Below are positions 51,820 through 60,850 of a stretch of 64,000 nt of DNA, in pieces (position 1 is the first letter of the stretch; every line of letters starts with the position of its first letter). Both the position numbers and the translations under genes were made by a program. Where the stretch lies: contig QOQW01000025.1 of the NCBI GenBank assembly GCA_003327425.1, forward strand, positions 24,529 to 88,528, in the 5' to 3' direction. Origin of the DNA: Candidatus Ozemibacter sibiricus. Its GTDB lineage: Bacteria > Muiribacteriota > Ozemobacteria > Ozemobacterales > Ozemobacteraceae. The notes under the pieces were generated by a model. The model was given only the letters and a program-made list of their open reading frames with translations, was not told where the DNA came from and searched no databases.

Positions 51820-52527
51820 TCAATAGGCTGAATCGCGATCGCGTTCAACCAGTTCGGTGTCGGAACCCAGACCGATGGCCGCAGCGGCTGGATCGGCCAG
51901 CAGATCGGCCGTCAGACTGGCCGGATCCGCGACGATCTGGAGCGGGGCGCTGGCCGGCCCCAGCAGAGCGGTCTGGGGAGTGGACAGGGGGGTGATCGTT
52001 CCGTCTCGTTCGAGATCGACCCTGCCGTCGAGCATCCGTACGACGGTGCGCCCATCGTCGGTCACCACGACGATCAGTTCGGTCCCTCGCACGCCCAGCG
52101 TCGCGTTGCCGGGCAGCACCACCTTGAACTCGCCACCCGACCGCTTGAAGACGAGCCGGGTGCCGCCCTTGTACACGGTGAGGCGGCCGTCTTCGAGCAT
52201 GACCCGGGTGGCGGGAGCCAGGGTGAAGCGATGACCGCGCTTGAAATCGGTCAACAGGGCCGCCTTGGGCCCGGTATTCTCGACCACGTCGCCCTGGTAC
52301 AGGTTCTGGGGCGGGGGCAGGGGCAGCTCGGACCGTTTGCCTTTGCGCTCAAGCGCCAGCACCGCTTTCTCTTTGGCAGTGGCCACGTAGATGGGGTCGC
52401 TGCTGCTGGCAGCGGGAGTCCCCTCGCCCCGCTTGCCGCAGCCGCACCCGACCAGCCCCCCCAGGCCCAGGAGGGCCACGATCAGGCCAACGACCATGGT
52501 TCGGATATGACTTCCCTGAAATATCAT
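51820..52527 (-). CDS. FecR-domain lipoprotein
   Basis: A 235-residue protein with a signal peptide ending in lipobox LVGC (Cys at about 28). A FecR-type beta domain follows: YQGDVVENTGPKAALLTDFKRG, RVMLEDGRLTVYKGGTRLVF, VVLPGNATLGVRGTELIVVV, then TVVRMLDGRVDLERDG. FecR domains occur in anti-sigma regulators and in many exported proteins of unknown role; no zinc-finger or cytoplasmic part is present here. GGAGG lies 9 bases before the ATG. It is the first gene of the second pilin operon. Confidence 0.8.
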   Translation of the reverse strand: MIFQGSHIRTMVVGLIVALLGLGGLVGCGCGKRGEGTPAASSSDPIYVATAKEKAVLALERKGKRSELPLPPPQNLYQGDVVENTGPKAALLTDFKRGHRFTLAPATRVMLEDGRLTVYKGGTRLVFKRSGGEFKVVLPGNATLGVRGTELIVVVTDDGRTVVRMLDGRVDLERDGTITPLSTPQTALLGPASAPLQIVADPASLTADLLADPAAAAIGLGSDTELVERDRDSAY

Positions 52528-52926
52528 GACCTCTATCCTCCCATTTGATAAGTATACCGAAAAAACCTCCCCTGGAGGGGCGTTTGGCATGCTTCGGCTT
52601 CCAGGTTGCCGGTACCCTGATGTCCCAAAAGGTGCTGGAGTCGGGAGTTGGTGAGCCCAAGAGGCAAAGCGGGCGTTGGCGGTGTCCTGGCCGGGGTGGC
52701 GGCGACGCGACGTTCTTCGCCGACGCGGGCGGCGGCGGCGACCGCTCTTCCCCTCGAACCGCTCCGTCATCAGACGGCTCCGCGGTGGGGCGACCTCCGT
52801 GCCGAGCCGAGGATCACCGGCGACAACAGGGCGAGAAGATTCGGGCGAAATCGACTAGAATGGAGGCGGGCGCCCTGGCGCTGGCGCTCGATTCAGAAGC
52901 AGAGGAAAGGAGATCGTCCACATCTC
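52528..52926. other. Gene-free gap with candidate -10
   Basis: 399 bases between the divergent FecR and peptidase genes. On the minus strand TATACT (52556-52551) lies 24 bases before the FecR start and could be its -10; no good -35 is present. Just upstream, a small CCTCC/GGAGG hairpin followed by TTTTTT on the minus strand (about 52559-52578) resembles a terminator. No gene was recognised. Confidence 0.4.
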
Positions 52927-54444
52927 ATGACCTGGGCGTTGTGGTTGGCTGTCCTGTGTTGTCTGCTGCCTGTCGGGATCACTGCCGGCGGGGCGATCCA
53001 TCGTCGCGTTCTCGAACGGTTCCTGCGCTACGCCGCGCTCGACACCGCCTCGGATAGCGCGGCCCGCACGCTCCCGACCAGCGAAGGTCAGCGCCGGTTC
53101 GCCGATCTTCTGGTAGGAGAGCTGCGCGGGCTGGGACTGTCGGATGCCCGGTTGGCGGCGCAAGGCTACGTCTACGCCACCCTGCCCGCCACGCCCGGCC
53201 ACGAAGGAACGGCGCTGCCCGTGCTCGGGTTCATCTGCCATCTCGACACCGTGCCGCTGCTGGGCAGCGGTCCCATCCGGCCCATCGTCCACCCCGCCTA
53301 CGCGGGCGGCGATCTCGTCCTTCCCGGCGACCCGACGCAGGTGCTGTCCCCACGCGAACACCCCCGCCTGCGTGACAAGATCGGCAGCGACATCGTGACC
53401 TCGGATGGGCGGACAATCCTGGGCGCCGACGACAAGGCGGGCATCGCCGAGGTGCTGACCGCCATCGAACTGCTGCGCGAGCGAGGGATTCCCCATGGGC
53501 CGGTCGCCATCGCCTTCACCCCGGATGAAGAGACCGGACGCGGCATGGAAGGCTTCGATGTCGCCGGCTGGGGCGCTTCGTATGCCTTCACCGTCGATGG
53601 CGAAGAGGTCGGGGAACTCAACGACGAGACCTTCAACGCCGCCAGCGCCACCGTCGTCTTCACCGGGCACAACTGCCATCCGGGGTCGGCCAAGGGCGTC
53701 ATGGTCAACGCCCTCTATGCGGCCGCCCGCTTCCTCAGCGATCTGCCGCCGCGGCAGCGCCCCGAGGCGGTCGACGGCCGCGTCGGCTACCAGCATCCCC
53801 ACACTGTCACCGGCGAAGAAGAGGAGGCTCGCATCAAGCTCATCCTGCGCGATTTCAGCCTGACCGGGCTGCGGCAACGGCAGCGCCTCGTCCGCGAGCT
53901 CGCCGCCCGCACCGCCCGCCGGTTCCCCGGGGTGCGCGCCACCGTCACCATCGAAGAGGGCTACCGGAACATGAAGCCGGTCATCGCCCGTCATCCGTTC
54001 CTGATCGCCGCCGCCGAAGAGGCCATGCGTCGGGTCGGCCTCACCCCGATCCGGCGGCCGATCCGGGGCGGCACCGACGGGGCGGTGCTGTCCTACAAGG
54101 GCATCCCCTGCCCCAACCTGTTCTGCGGCTGCGAAAATCCCCATTCCCGCACCGAATGGATCGCGGTCGACGACATGGTCAAGGCGGTCGAGACGATCGT
54201 CGAACTCATCCGGGTGTGGCCTGAGCATGTCCGGGGCGCACGACGACGACGGCCCGAGGCCTGCGCCCCGCGCCCGGCCGCCCCTTCTTCGGCCTTGTCG
54301 ATCCTGACGGGCGCTCCCAGCCAGGAGGAAGGTCCGCCAGAGGTTCCTCGGTCAGGACGCCGCCGCGTCGCCGCGACGGCGCGACCGCAGCCGCCGAAGA
54401 GCCTTCGGAAGGGAGCCACGGCGAGGTCCCGCCCACGCCGGTAG
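52927..54444 (+). CDS. pepT: PepT-like tripeptide aminopeptidase
   Basis: A 505-residue M20-family peptidase T, a two-zinc enzyme that removes the N-terminal residue of tripeptides. Core motifs are LERFLRYAALDTASD, GFICHLDTVP, SDGRTILGADDKAGIAEVL, AFTPDEETGRGMEGF, the dimerisation region (FTGHNCHPGSAKGVMVNAL) and RGGTDGAVLSYKGIPCPNLFCG. The start is uncertain: the ATG adds a hydrophobic 25-residue segment before the PepT core that could be an export signal or mis-assigned leader, and AAAGGAG is 14 bases away. The last 75 residues after the PepT core are Arg/Pro/Ala-rich and atypical. Confidence 0.85.
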   Translation: MTWALWLAVLCCLLPVGITAGGAIHRRVLERFLRYAALDTASDSAARTLPTSEGQRRFADLLVGELRGLGLSDARLAAQGYVYATLPATPGHEGTALPVLGFICHLDTVPLLGSGPIRPIVHPAYAGGDLVLPGDPTQVLSPREHPRLRDKIGSDIVTSDGRTILGADDKAGIAEVLTAIELLRERGIPHGPVAIAFTPDEETGRGMEGFDVAGWGASYAFTVDGEEVGELNDETFNAASATVVFTGHNCHPGSAKGVMVNALYAAARFLSDLPPRQRPEAVDGRVGYQHPHTVTGEEEEARIKLILRDFSLTGLRQRQRLVRELAARTARRFPGVRATVTIEEGYRNMKPVIARHPFLIAAAEEAMRRVGLTPIRRPIRGGTDGAVLSYKGIPCPNLFCGCENPHSRTEWIAVDDMVKAVETIVELIRVWPEHVRGARRRRPEACAPRPAAPSSALSILTGAPSQEEGPPEVPRSGRRRVAATARPQPPKSLRKGATARSRPRR

Positions 54445-54471
54445 GCACCGGCCCGGCGAGCCATCCCCACC

Positions 54472-54497
54472 GCCAGGCGCAGACCCTGGCGCCTGGC
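54472..54497 (+). terminator. Terminator hairpin after pepT
   Basis: GCCAGGCGC / GCGCCTGGC, a 9-base perfect stem with an 8-base loop, 28 bases after the stop. Confidence 0.6.
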
Positions 54498-54536
54498 TTG
54501 CTCCGCCGGCCAACGAGGCGGCGCGGCGTTTTCGCA

Positions 54537-54566
54537 AGAGAAAAGCCGGTGGCAATCGCCACCGGC
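54537..54566 (-). terminator. Intrinsic terminator (hairpin plus T-run)
   Basis: On the minus strand GCCGGTGGC-GATT-GCCACCGGC is followed by TTTTCTCTT, 35 bases after the stop of the small secreted protein gene. It is the one classical rho-independent terminator in the window. Confidence 0.8.
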
Positions 54567-54600
54567 GTGGGGAAGATAGAGAGGTTTTTCTCTGTGGGGT

Positions 54601-55140
54601 CTAGTTGAGTTCGCCGATGTAGTCCTTGGCGGCTTCGATGCGGGCGGCCGCTTCCTCGAAGTCGTAGACCACGAGGTAGAACTTGGCGTGGGAGATGCGC
54701 TTCTCGAGCTGCTTGAAGGCGGGCTTCAGGTGCTTGGGCGGGCGCCCCTTGTGGAGAGCGGAGAGAGCGTGGTTGAGGTGGCCGACCGCCGGGAAGGCCT
54801 TCGCGTAGCATTTGTCCTTGCCATCGATGGCCTGGAGGGCCAGCTCGAGGTCTTTCGCGGCCAGGACCAGCAGCTTCTTCAGCAGTTCGGCATCCTGTTC
54901 GGGGTTCTTTTCGAACAGCTTCTTGAGGTTCTTCTTGATGAAGGCCCACAAGCCGCACCCCTTGCTCTGGCCGATCTGATCGGCCTGCCCGGCCTGATCG
55001 GACTGGCCGCTGTCGCCGCCCGGCCCGACTTCGGGGGCCGGCGCGGGCGCCGGGTTCTGGGACTGGCCGGCCATTCCGGTCAGGGGGAACAGGAAAGAAA
55101 CCAGCAGGGCCACGAGAACCAGATGAGTCGCCTTGGTCAT
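54601..55140 (-). CDS. Small secreted helical protein
   Basis: A 179-residue protein with a signal peptide (LVLVALLVSFLFPLTGMAGQ). A Pro/Ala/Gln/Gly-rich linker follows, then a helical C-terminal domain of about 120 residues (CGLWAFIKKNLKKLFEKN, ELLKKLLVLAAKDLELALQA, KFYLVVYDFEEAAARIEAAKDYI). The domain looks like a four-helix bundle with a pair of Cys residues. No family is recognised. GGAGG lies 4 bases before the ATG. It is followed by a strong intrinsic terminator, which suggests a well-expressed monocistronic gene. Confidence 0.7.
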   Translation of the reverse strand: MTKATHLVLVALLVSFLFPLTGMAGQSQNPAPAPAPEVGPGGDSGQSDQAGQADQIGQSKGCGLWAFIKKNLKKLFEKNPEQDAELLKKLLVLAAKDLELALQAIDGKDKCYAKAFPAVGHLNHALSALHKGRPPKHLKPAFKQLEKRISHAKFYLVVYDFEEAAARIEAAKDYIGELN

Positions 55141-55244
55141 ACTTCCTCCGCTTATTGATGCTTGGTGATCTTCTTGAAGACCGCCGGACGTCCTGGTTTG
55201 TGCAAGGCGCGTGCCAGGCTGCAACCAGCATCAACAGAGGGTTC

Positions 55245-56249
55245 TTACGGGTGGCGGCGGCTGGCTGGAGATTTTTGGGCACCCGCCGGCCGATTTCCCG
55301 GTCGAGCTTTTCCACTTTGATCATGTCCAGCCCAGTGCCGATAGGGACGGCCCTGCACCTGGGTTCCCTGCGAGACCAGGCGCTGGAACAGGAGGCCGAC
55401 GTGCGGCGACTTGCGGCGGTTGAAGCGGAAGACGAACTCATCGAGGTACCCCTGCAGGTGCCGCCGCTCGACCCGGCCCTGGTGCGTGCCCAGCAGCCAG
55501 CGGCGCACCAGCGTGACGATCCGCCGCACCTGCGGCAGCGGATGGGCCGGATCGTCGGTCTCGGCCAGCCGCACCCGGCGATAGCCATCGCCGGCCAGGA
55601 TCTCGTAGCCCGGCCAGGCATCGGTCTCGATGGTGGCCTGCGGGAAGACCTCCTGCCGGATGAACCCGAGCATGAGGCGATCGGGCGAGCGCGTGATATC
55701 GAGCAACCGGATGCGGCCCATCTCCCCATCGCCGGGATCCATTTCGACGGCCACCGCCACCAGAGCGCTGCGCCAGCCTTCACCCTTGCTGGGTTTCTCG
55801 CCGGCGAGCCAGGCCTCGTCGACCTCGACCCGCCCCTGCAGCGGCTCCCGCTCGAGCCGGACCATGGCCTGGCGCAGCTTCTGCAGCCAGGTCCAGGCCG
55901 TCTGCATGCTCTTCAAGCCGAGAATGCGCTTGAGACCAGCGGCGCTCAGCCCCGTCTTCTGGGTGCAGACCCACCACATCGCCCGGAACCACAGGCGCAG
56001 CGGCTGCCGGGTGCCGTGCAGCACGGTACCGGCGGTCAGGGAGGTCTGGTGGCCGCAGGCCTGGCATTCGACAGCCCGTCGGTGGTTGGTCCAGCCGCGG
56101 TCGTGGCCGCAGGCCGGGCACCGGAACCCGCGGGGCCACCGCTGGGCTCGCAGGTATTCCATGCACGCCGCCTCATCGGTGAACCGCCGTTCGAACTCGG
56201 GGAGATCTTTCGGGAAATCGGGCATCGGCACCAGCACTTTCGTCGCCAT
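55245..56249 (-). mobile_element. IS1595-family transposase gene
   Basis: A 334-residue DDE transposase of the IS1595 (ISXO2-like) family. The N-terminal zinc ribbon is FRCPACGH...VECQACGH. The catalytic residues are visible as VEVDEAWLAG (D), IETDAWPGYEIL (D) and the C-terminal HLQGYLDEFVFRFNRRK (E). The reading frame is intact. I could not find convincing terminal inverted repeats or a target duplication on either side, so the element may be old or immobile. The C-terminus has extra 40 residues rich in basic and Pro residues. Confidence 0.85.
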
Positions 56250-56688
56250 CGCGTTCCTCCTGCCGAAAGGCTAACATGTTCGAAATGGAAAAGCAAGAAA
56301 AAAGACGGGAGGGAGCGATATGGGGCGGCTCGAGAGGACGGTGGGTCAGGGGGGCGACCTGGCCATGCGGCACCTTGGTCGCCACCTCGTCGGAGCCACG
56401 ATCCTCAGGCCATCGGAACGTGGAAGCGGGGCCAACATGCCCGTCTCTCCCGTCTGTTCGGCGAAAGCGCCCCGACCAGGAAGCCGGCACCGCGGTCAAT
56501 ACCGCCGGCCGAACCTGCCGCTGTCGCAGGCTCCCCTCAGGGGTGTCAGGCATCCTCTGGTGGCCACCGGCGCGGTCGCCGGCGAAACCAAGAAAATTCT
56601 TCGGCGCGAGGCGAATCTGAGGAGGAAGGGATTCCCTGGCATGGTCCACTGGGTGGTATCCACAACCGATTTCCCCTATACTGCTGGC
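56250..56688. other. Gene-free gap before kinase operon
   Basis: 439 bases. A TATACT at 56677-56682 ends only 6 bases before the kinase ATG, so if it is a -10 the transcript would be leaderless. An in-frame upstream ATG at 56641 after AGGAGGAAGGG is the alternative start. Nothing else was recognised. Confidence 0.4.
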
Positions 56689-57642
56689 ATGACCCAAGAC
56701 CCCGCCGACCGGAACGTCTATCGCTCCCGGAAGTTCGAAGCGCTCGGGCGGCTGACCTCCGGCATCACCCACGAGATCAACACCCCGATCCAGTATATCG
56801 GGCAGAACCTGGAGTTCCTGGCCCAGGCCTGTCAGACCTTGCTGCAGGCGTACCGCCTGGCCCATGCCGTGCTGAACGGCGCCGCGACCGCCCGCGCCCT
56901 CGATCCAGCCGCGCTCCAGGCCTGGCGCGAGCAGGACCGCCAGATCGATCTGGCCTGGTTCGAGCGCGAGATTCCCGCCGCCATTCGGGAGTCCCAGGTC
57001 GGCCTCGCCAAAGCCAGGAAGATCGCCCTGGCGGTCAAGGATGTCACCCACCCGTCGCTGCACGAGGTCGCCCCCGCCGATCTCAACCAGGCCCTCGACA
57101 CCGTGCAGACCATCACCCGCCATGCCTGGAAGGATGTGGCGACCGTTCGGCTCGAGCTGGCCCCCGATCTGCCTCGGGTCGTCTGCTGCCGCGACGAGAT
57201 CGACCAGGTGCTCATCAATCTCGTGGTCAACGCCGCTCAGGCCCTGCAACAACGATCGGCGCGGGCCGGCGCCGCGCTCGGCACCATCGTCCTGGCCACG
57301 CGCGCCGCCGGCGACCACGTCGAGATCTCCGTCCAGGACGACGGACCGGGCATGCCGCCCGAGGTGCAGGCGCGCCTCTTCACCCCAGGGTTCACCACCA
57401 AGCCGGCCGGCCAGGGCACCGGGCAGGGCCTCGCCCTGGCCCGCACCATCATCCAGGATCGCCACCACGGTAGCCTGTCCTTCACTTCCGAACCCGGGAA
57501 GGGAACCACGTTCCTGATCCGCCTGCCCATCGCTCCGCCGCCTGGCACCGACACCCCCGCCGGTGGCGGACCCCCACCCGCCACCGAGGGACCTCGGTCA
57601 GCAGCGACCCCGGCCGACGGTTCCCGGACTTCCCAGCCATGA
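56689..57642 (+). CDS. Soluble histidine kinase
   Basis: A 317-residue cytoplasmic histidine kinase without sensor or membrane segments. The H-box is LTSGITHEINTPIQYIGQNL (residues 23-42), with N-box LINLVVNAAQAL, G1 DDGPGMP, and G2 GTGQGLALARTII. The ThiN/PAS-less layout (H-box almost at the N-terminus) means it must receive its signal from a partner. It is coupled by ATGA overlap to a receiver-HDOD gene and then to a receiver-phosphatase gene, its likely phosphotransfer partners. The start is 56689 or 56641. Confidence 0.85.
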   Translation: MTQDPADRNVYRSRKFEALGRLTSGITHEINTPIQYIGQNLEFLAQACQTLLQAYRLAHAVLNGAATARALDPAALQAWREQDRQIDLAWFEREIPAAIRESQVGLAKARKIALAVKDVTHPSLHEVAPADLNQALDTVQTITRHAWKDVATVRLELAPDLPRVVCCRDEIDQVLINLVVNAAQALQQRSARAGAALGTIVLATRAAGDHVEISVQDDGPGMPPEVQARLFTPGFTTKPAGQGTGQGLALARTIIQDRHHGSLSFTSEPGKGTTFLIRLPIAPPPGTDTPAGGGPPPATEGPRSAATPADGSRTSQP

Positions 57643-58934
57643 GCCTGTTCGACCGGGTCACCGGCTGGGTGAGCCAACTCTCGGGCGCCTTTCCCAGCCA
57701 CGAAGGCGGGGACATCCCGCCGCCTGTTCTGCTCTTCGTCGATCCCGAGCCCCACCTGCTCGAGGCCCACCGCCGCATGTTCCGCCTGTTGCGACCGACC
57801 TGGACCACCCGCTTCGCGACCGACGCTCCCACCGCCCTGGCCGAACTGGCCGCCCAACCGGCCGATGTCCTAATCAGCGAGGTCGACCTGCCCTGCCGCG
57901 ACGGGACCGATCTGCTGACCTCGGTGCAGCACCTGTTCCCCGGGGTCATCCGGATCGCGCTGTCGAGCGAGACCGACCCGGCCTCGACCTCGCTGCTGCG
58001 CTCCGCCCGGTCGGCCCACCAGTTCCTGGTCAAGCCCTGCCCCTCGGAAACCCTCATCGCCTGCATCGAGCACGCGGTCGAACTGCGGCTCCTGCTGCGC
58101 CATCCCGACCTGGCCCGGGTCGTCGCCGGCCTGCCCCGGCTGCCCAGTCTGCCCCCGGTCTACCACGACCTGGTCGCCGCCCTGGCCGACGCCCGCACCA
58201 GCGTGGCCGACCTCGGCGACATCATCGCGCGCGACGTGGCGATGACCGGCCGGGTCCTGCATCTCGTCAATTCGGCATTCTTCGGCCTGCCGCGCCGGAT
58301 CACCGACCCGCGGGAGGCCGCCGTGCGGCTCGGCGTCGAGACCCTGCGCTCTCTGGTGCTGTTCGTCCGGTTGTTCTTCGCCGCTCCCGACCTCGACCTG
58401 CCCGGCTTCGATCTCGACGAGATCTGGACCCACAGCGCCCTCACCGGGCGCCTGGCCCGCGCGATCGTCAAGCAGGAGGGCGGATCCCAGACGGCCCAGG
58501 ACGTGGCGATGACGGCCGGGCTGCTCCATGACATCGGCAAGCTGCTGCTGCCCGACCTTCCCGGCTACCTCGACCGACTGCGGCCCGGGTTGACCACCGG
58601 CGCGCTCCTGGCCGATCTCGAATACCAGGAGTTCGCCACCTCGCACGCCGAGATCGGCGCCTACCTGCTCGGTCTGTGGGGATTCCCCGACGACATCGTC
58701 GAGGCGGTCGCCCTCCACCACCGGCCCCTCCGTCTCGCTCCCGCCGGCTTCTCCACCGTGACGGCGGTGACGGCCGCCAACGCCCTGCTCGATGCCGAGG
58801 CGGGGAAGCCGGCCGCCGTCGAGGCCGCCTACCTCGACCGGATCGGGCTAGCCGGCCGCCTCGCCGTCTGGCAGGAGCTGGCCGCTGCCCTCTGGCAGGA
58901 AGCCCGCGCCGCCCACGGAGGTTCCCCCGAATGA
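57639..58934 (+). CDS. Receiver-HDOD protein with Asp-to-Glu change
   Basis: A 431-residue protein. An N-terminal receiver-like domain (LLFVDPEPHLLEAHRRMFRL, KPCPSETL) has ISEVDLP where the phosphoacceptor Asp is expected, so E81 replaces Asp, and one residue of the acidic pair is also lost. It may be locked in an active-like state. The C-terminal half is an HDOD domain (LPPVYHDLVAALAD, DVAMTGRVLHLVNSAFFGLP, LLHDIGKLLL, HAEIGAYLLGLWGFPDDIVEAVALHH), common in signalling proteins for motility and c-di-GMP networks. ATGA overlaps link it to both neighbours. Confidence 0.85.
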   Translation: MSLFDRVTGWVSQLSGAFPSHEGGDIPPPVLLFVDPEPHLLEAHRRMFRLLRPTWTTRFATDAPTALAELAAQPADVLISEVDLPCRDGTDLLTSVQHLFPGVIRIALSSETDPASTSLLRSARSAHQFLVKPCPSETLIACIEHAVELRLLLRHPDLARVVAGLPRLPSLPPVYHDLVAALADARTSVADLGDIIARDVAMTGRVLHLVNSAFFGLPRRITDPREAAVRLGVETLRSLVLFVRLFFAAPDLDLPGFDLDEIWTHSALTGRLARAIVKQEGGSQTAQDVAMTAGLLHDIGKLLLPDLPGYLDRLRPGLTTGALLADLEYQEFATSHAEIGAYLLGLWGFPDDIVEAVALHHRPLRLAPAGFSTVTAVTAANALLDAEAGKPAAVEAAYLDRIGLAGRLAVWQELAAALWQEARAAHGGSPE

Positions 58935-60115
58935 GCCCCGCTTCGCCCTACCGCATTCTGCTCGTCGACGACGATGAACATTTCCTCGCGTCGACCGCCC
59001 GGGTCTTCCATCAGCGCTGGCCGATCGTCACCGCACCCAGCGGAGCAGCCGGCCTGGCCGTCCTCGAGCGAGAGGGCCCGTTCGCCGTCGTCGTCTCGGA
59101 TTTCAGCATGCCCGGGCTCGACGGCATCCGGTTCCTGGCCGAGGTCCGGGCCCGGGCCCCCGATACCGTCCGCGTGATGCTGACCGGCGTGGGCGATCTG
59201 AGCGTGGCCATCGAGGCGGTCAACGAGGGCCACATCTTCCGCTTCCTGACCAAGCCCTGCGCGACCGCCACCCTGGCGCGAGCCATCGAGGACAGCCTGC
59301 AGCAGTACCGTCTGATCGAGACCGAGCGCGAGGCCCGCCAGCAGGAGATCCGCATCGCCGCCGAGATCCAGGCCGCCCTGCTGCTCGAACCGCCCCCCGC
59401 CCACCTGCACGGCGCCTCGGTGGCGGCTCTGACCATCCCGTCGGCGGGCGCCGACGGCGACTTCATCGATTTCTTCGACCATGCCCCGACCTGCCTGGAC
59501 GTGGTCGTCGGCGACGTCATGGGGAAGGGGATCCCGGCCGCTCTGATCGGGGCCGGCACCAAAACCCGCTTTTCCCGCATCCTGACCCGCCTGCTGACCG
59601 GGGCTGACCGCCCCGCCGCCGGCCTTCCCAGTCCGGAAGCCATCATGCGCCGGCTGCAGGACGAACTGGGCGATCGCCTGTTCGACCTGCACCGCTTCGT
59701 CACGCTCTGCTACGCCCGCTTCGATCTCGCCACCCGGCGCCTGACCTACGTCGACGCCGGTCACATGCCGATCGTGCAGGTCGCGGGCGCCGACGGCACC
59801 TGCCGCGAGATCAAGGGCACCGGCTGCCCGCTCGGCTTCCCCTTCCTTCCCCCGTATCAGGAAGCCAGCCTCGAGTTCGCCCCGGGCGATCTCTTCCTGC
59901 TCTTCTCCGATGGCCTTCTCGAAGGCAGCAACGCCCAGCGCGAGAGCTTCGGCCTGCCCCGCCTCACCGACCTGCTGGGCCGCCATCGCCACGAAGCCCC
60001 GGCCGCCATCCTCGAAGCGCTGCTGCGCGCCTTCAAGGCGTTCGTCGGCCGCGAGGAGGGCTTCCACGACGACCTCTCGATGGTGGTGGTCAAGATCGAC
60101 GCCCCCACTGGCTGA
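58931..60115 (+). CDS. Receiver-SpoIIE/RsbU phosphatase
   Basis: A 394-residue response regulator. The receiver is complete (ILLVDDDEHFLAS, phosphoacceptor in VVVSDFSMPGLDG, FRFLTKPC). A short coiled linker is followed by a PP2C-like SpoIIE/RsbU serine phosphatase domain (GGDF-less GADGDFIDFF, VVVGDVMGKGIPAALIGA, YVDAGHMPIV, LLFSDGLLEGSN, DDLSMVVVKI). It would dephosphorylate an anti-sigma-factor antagonist or similar protein when phosphorylated. Its partner is not in the window. The start overlaps the HDOD gene stop. Confidence 0.9.
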   Translation: MSPASPYRILLVDDDEHFLASTARVFHQRWPIVTAPSGAAGLAVLEREGPFAVVVSDFSMPGLDGIRFLAEVRARAPDTVRVMLTGVGDLSVAIEAVNEGHIFRFLTKPCATATLARAIEDSLQQYRLIETEREARQQEIRIAAEIQAALLLEPPPAHLHGASVAALTIPSAGADGDFIDFFDHAPTCLDVVVGDVMGKGIPAALIGAGTKTRFSRILTRLLTGADRPAAGLPSPEAIMRRLQDELGDRLFDLHRFVTLCYARFDLATRRLTYVDAGHMPIVQVAGADGTCREIKGTGCPLGFPFLPPYQEASLEFAPGDLFLLFSDGLLEGSNAQRESFGLPRLTDLLGRHRHEAPAAILEALLRAFKAFVGREEGFHDDLSMVVVKIDAPTG

Positions 60116-60326
60116 CCCCGGCCCCGACCTGGGCGCGCGCGGCCCCGGGGGCCCGAGACCGCGGGAGTCGCGGCCGACCATGCGGGCGTCTGGTCGGCGC
60201 CCGTCCGACGCTCCCCCTGAGGGCCCGGCTTGACGCGAGACCAGCCGGAAGACTACCCTGAAGGCAATTTCGACCGGACGGGATCGGGGCCTCCCGGCCC
60301 TTGCTCCGGCGACCTGGAGGATGGCC

Positions 60327-60779
60327 ATGAGTTCCAAGCTGCCTGCGGCGCTGGGCCGCACCTATCTGCGCTGCCTGATCCTGATGGCCAGGGCCGACGG
60401 CAAGATCCTGCCCGAGGAGATCGACTTCATCAATGCCCAGGCCGAACTGCTCGGGCTCGAGGAGCGGGTGCTGTGGGCCGAGGTGCCCAACGATCTGTCC
60501 TTCGTCGAAGCGGCCGCGGTCTCCCCCGAAACGGCGCTGCAGATCATCAAGGACTGCATCTTCCTGGCCAACGCCGACGGGGAGTATTCCCCCAACGAAC
60601 GGGAACTGCTGGAGCTGCTCTGCGCCCGACTCGGCATCCGGCAGGAGGCCTTCGAGCGCCTGGAAGCCCGGCTGATCGGCCTGTGGCGCCTGATCGACCG
60701 CATGCGTGAAACGTACCGTCCGCCGGCCGACCAGAACAAGGGCGATCGCGACCGCGCAGGCCGCCCTCCCCGCTCCTGA
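60327..60779 (+). CDS. TerB-like protein
   Basis: A 150-residue all-helical protein of the TerB-like type: two related helical units, LILMARADGKILPEEIDFI and IFLANADGEYSPNERELLELL, each with the A-D-G-x-x-x-x-E motif that binds a metal ion. The C-terminal tail is basic and disordered. TerB-like domains occur in tellurite/phage stress and envelope proteins. Start at 60327 because GGAGG lies 6 bases upstream; the ATG at 60321 directly touches it. It is separated by 211 bases from the phosphatase gene. Confidence 0.75.
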   Translation: MSSKLPAALGRTYLRCLILMARADGKILPEEIDFINAQAELLGLEERVLWAEVPNDLSFVEAAAVSPETALQIIKDCIFLANADGEYSPNERELLELLCARLGIRQEAFERLEARLIGLWRLIDRMRETYRPPADQNKGDRDRAGRPPRS

Positions 60780-60785
60780 TGCCCA

Positions 60786-60823
60786 CGCCCGGGGACCGAC
60801 CGCGCGGCAGCCAGCCCCGGGCG
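60786..60823. terminator. Bidirectional terminator hairpin
   Basis: CGCCCGGGG / CCCCGGGCG, a 9-base stem with a 20-base loop, in the 71-base gap between convergent genes. Confidence 0.55.
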
Positions 60824-60850
60824 CGGGGGAAAGCGGGAAAACAGGTTTCC

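Noticed and set aside
49727..51826. A 699-codon open frame on the plus strand
   Set aside because: It is antisense to the PilX-like gene, which has membrane, EF-hand and operon evidence; long antisense frames are expected at this GC content.
55141..56340. Terminal inverted repeats of the IS1595-like element
   Set aside because: Looked on both sides of the transposase and found no matching ends or target duplication.
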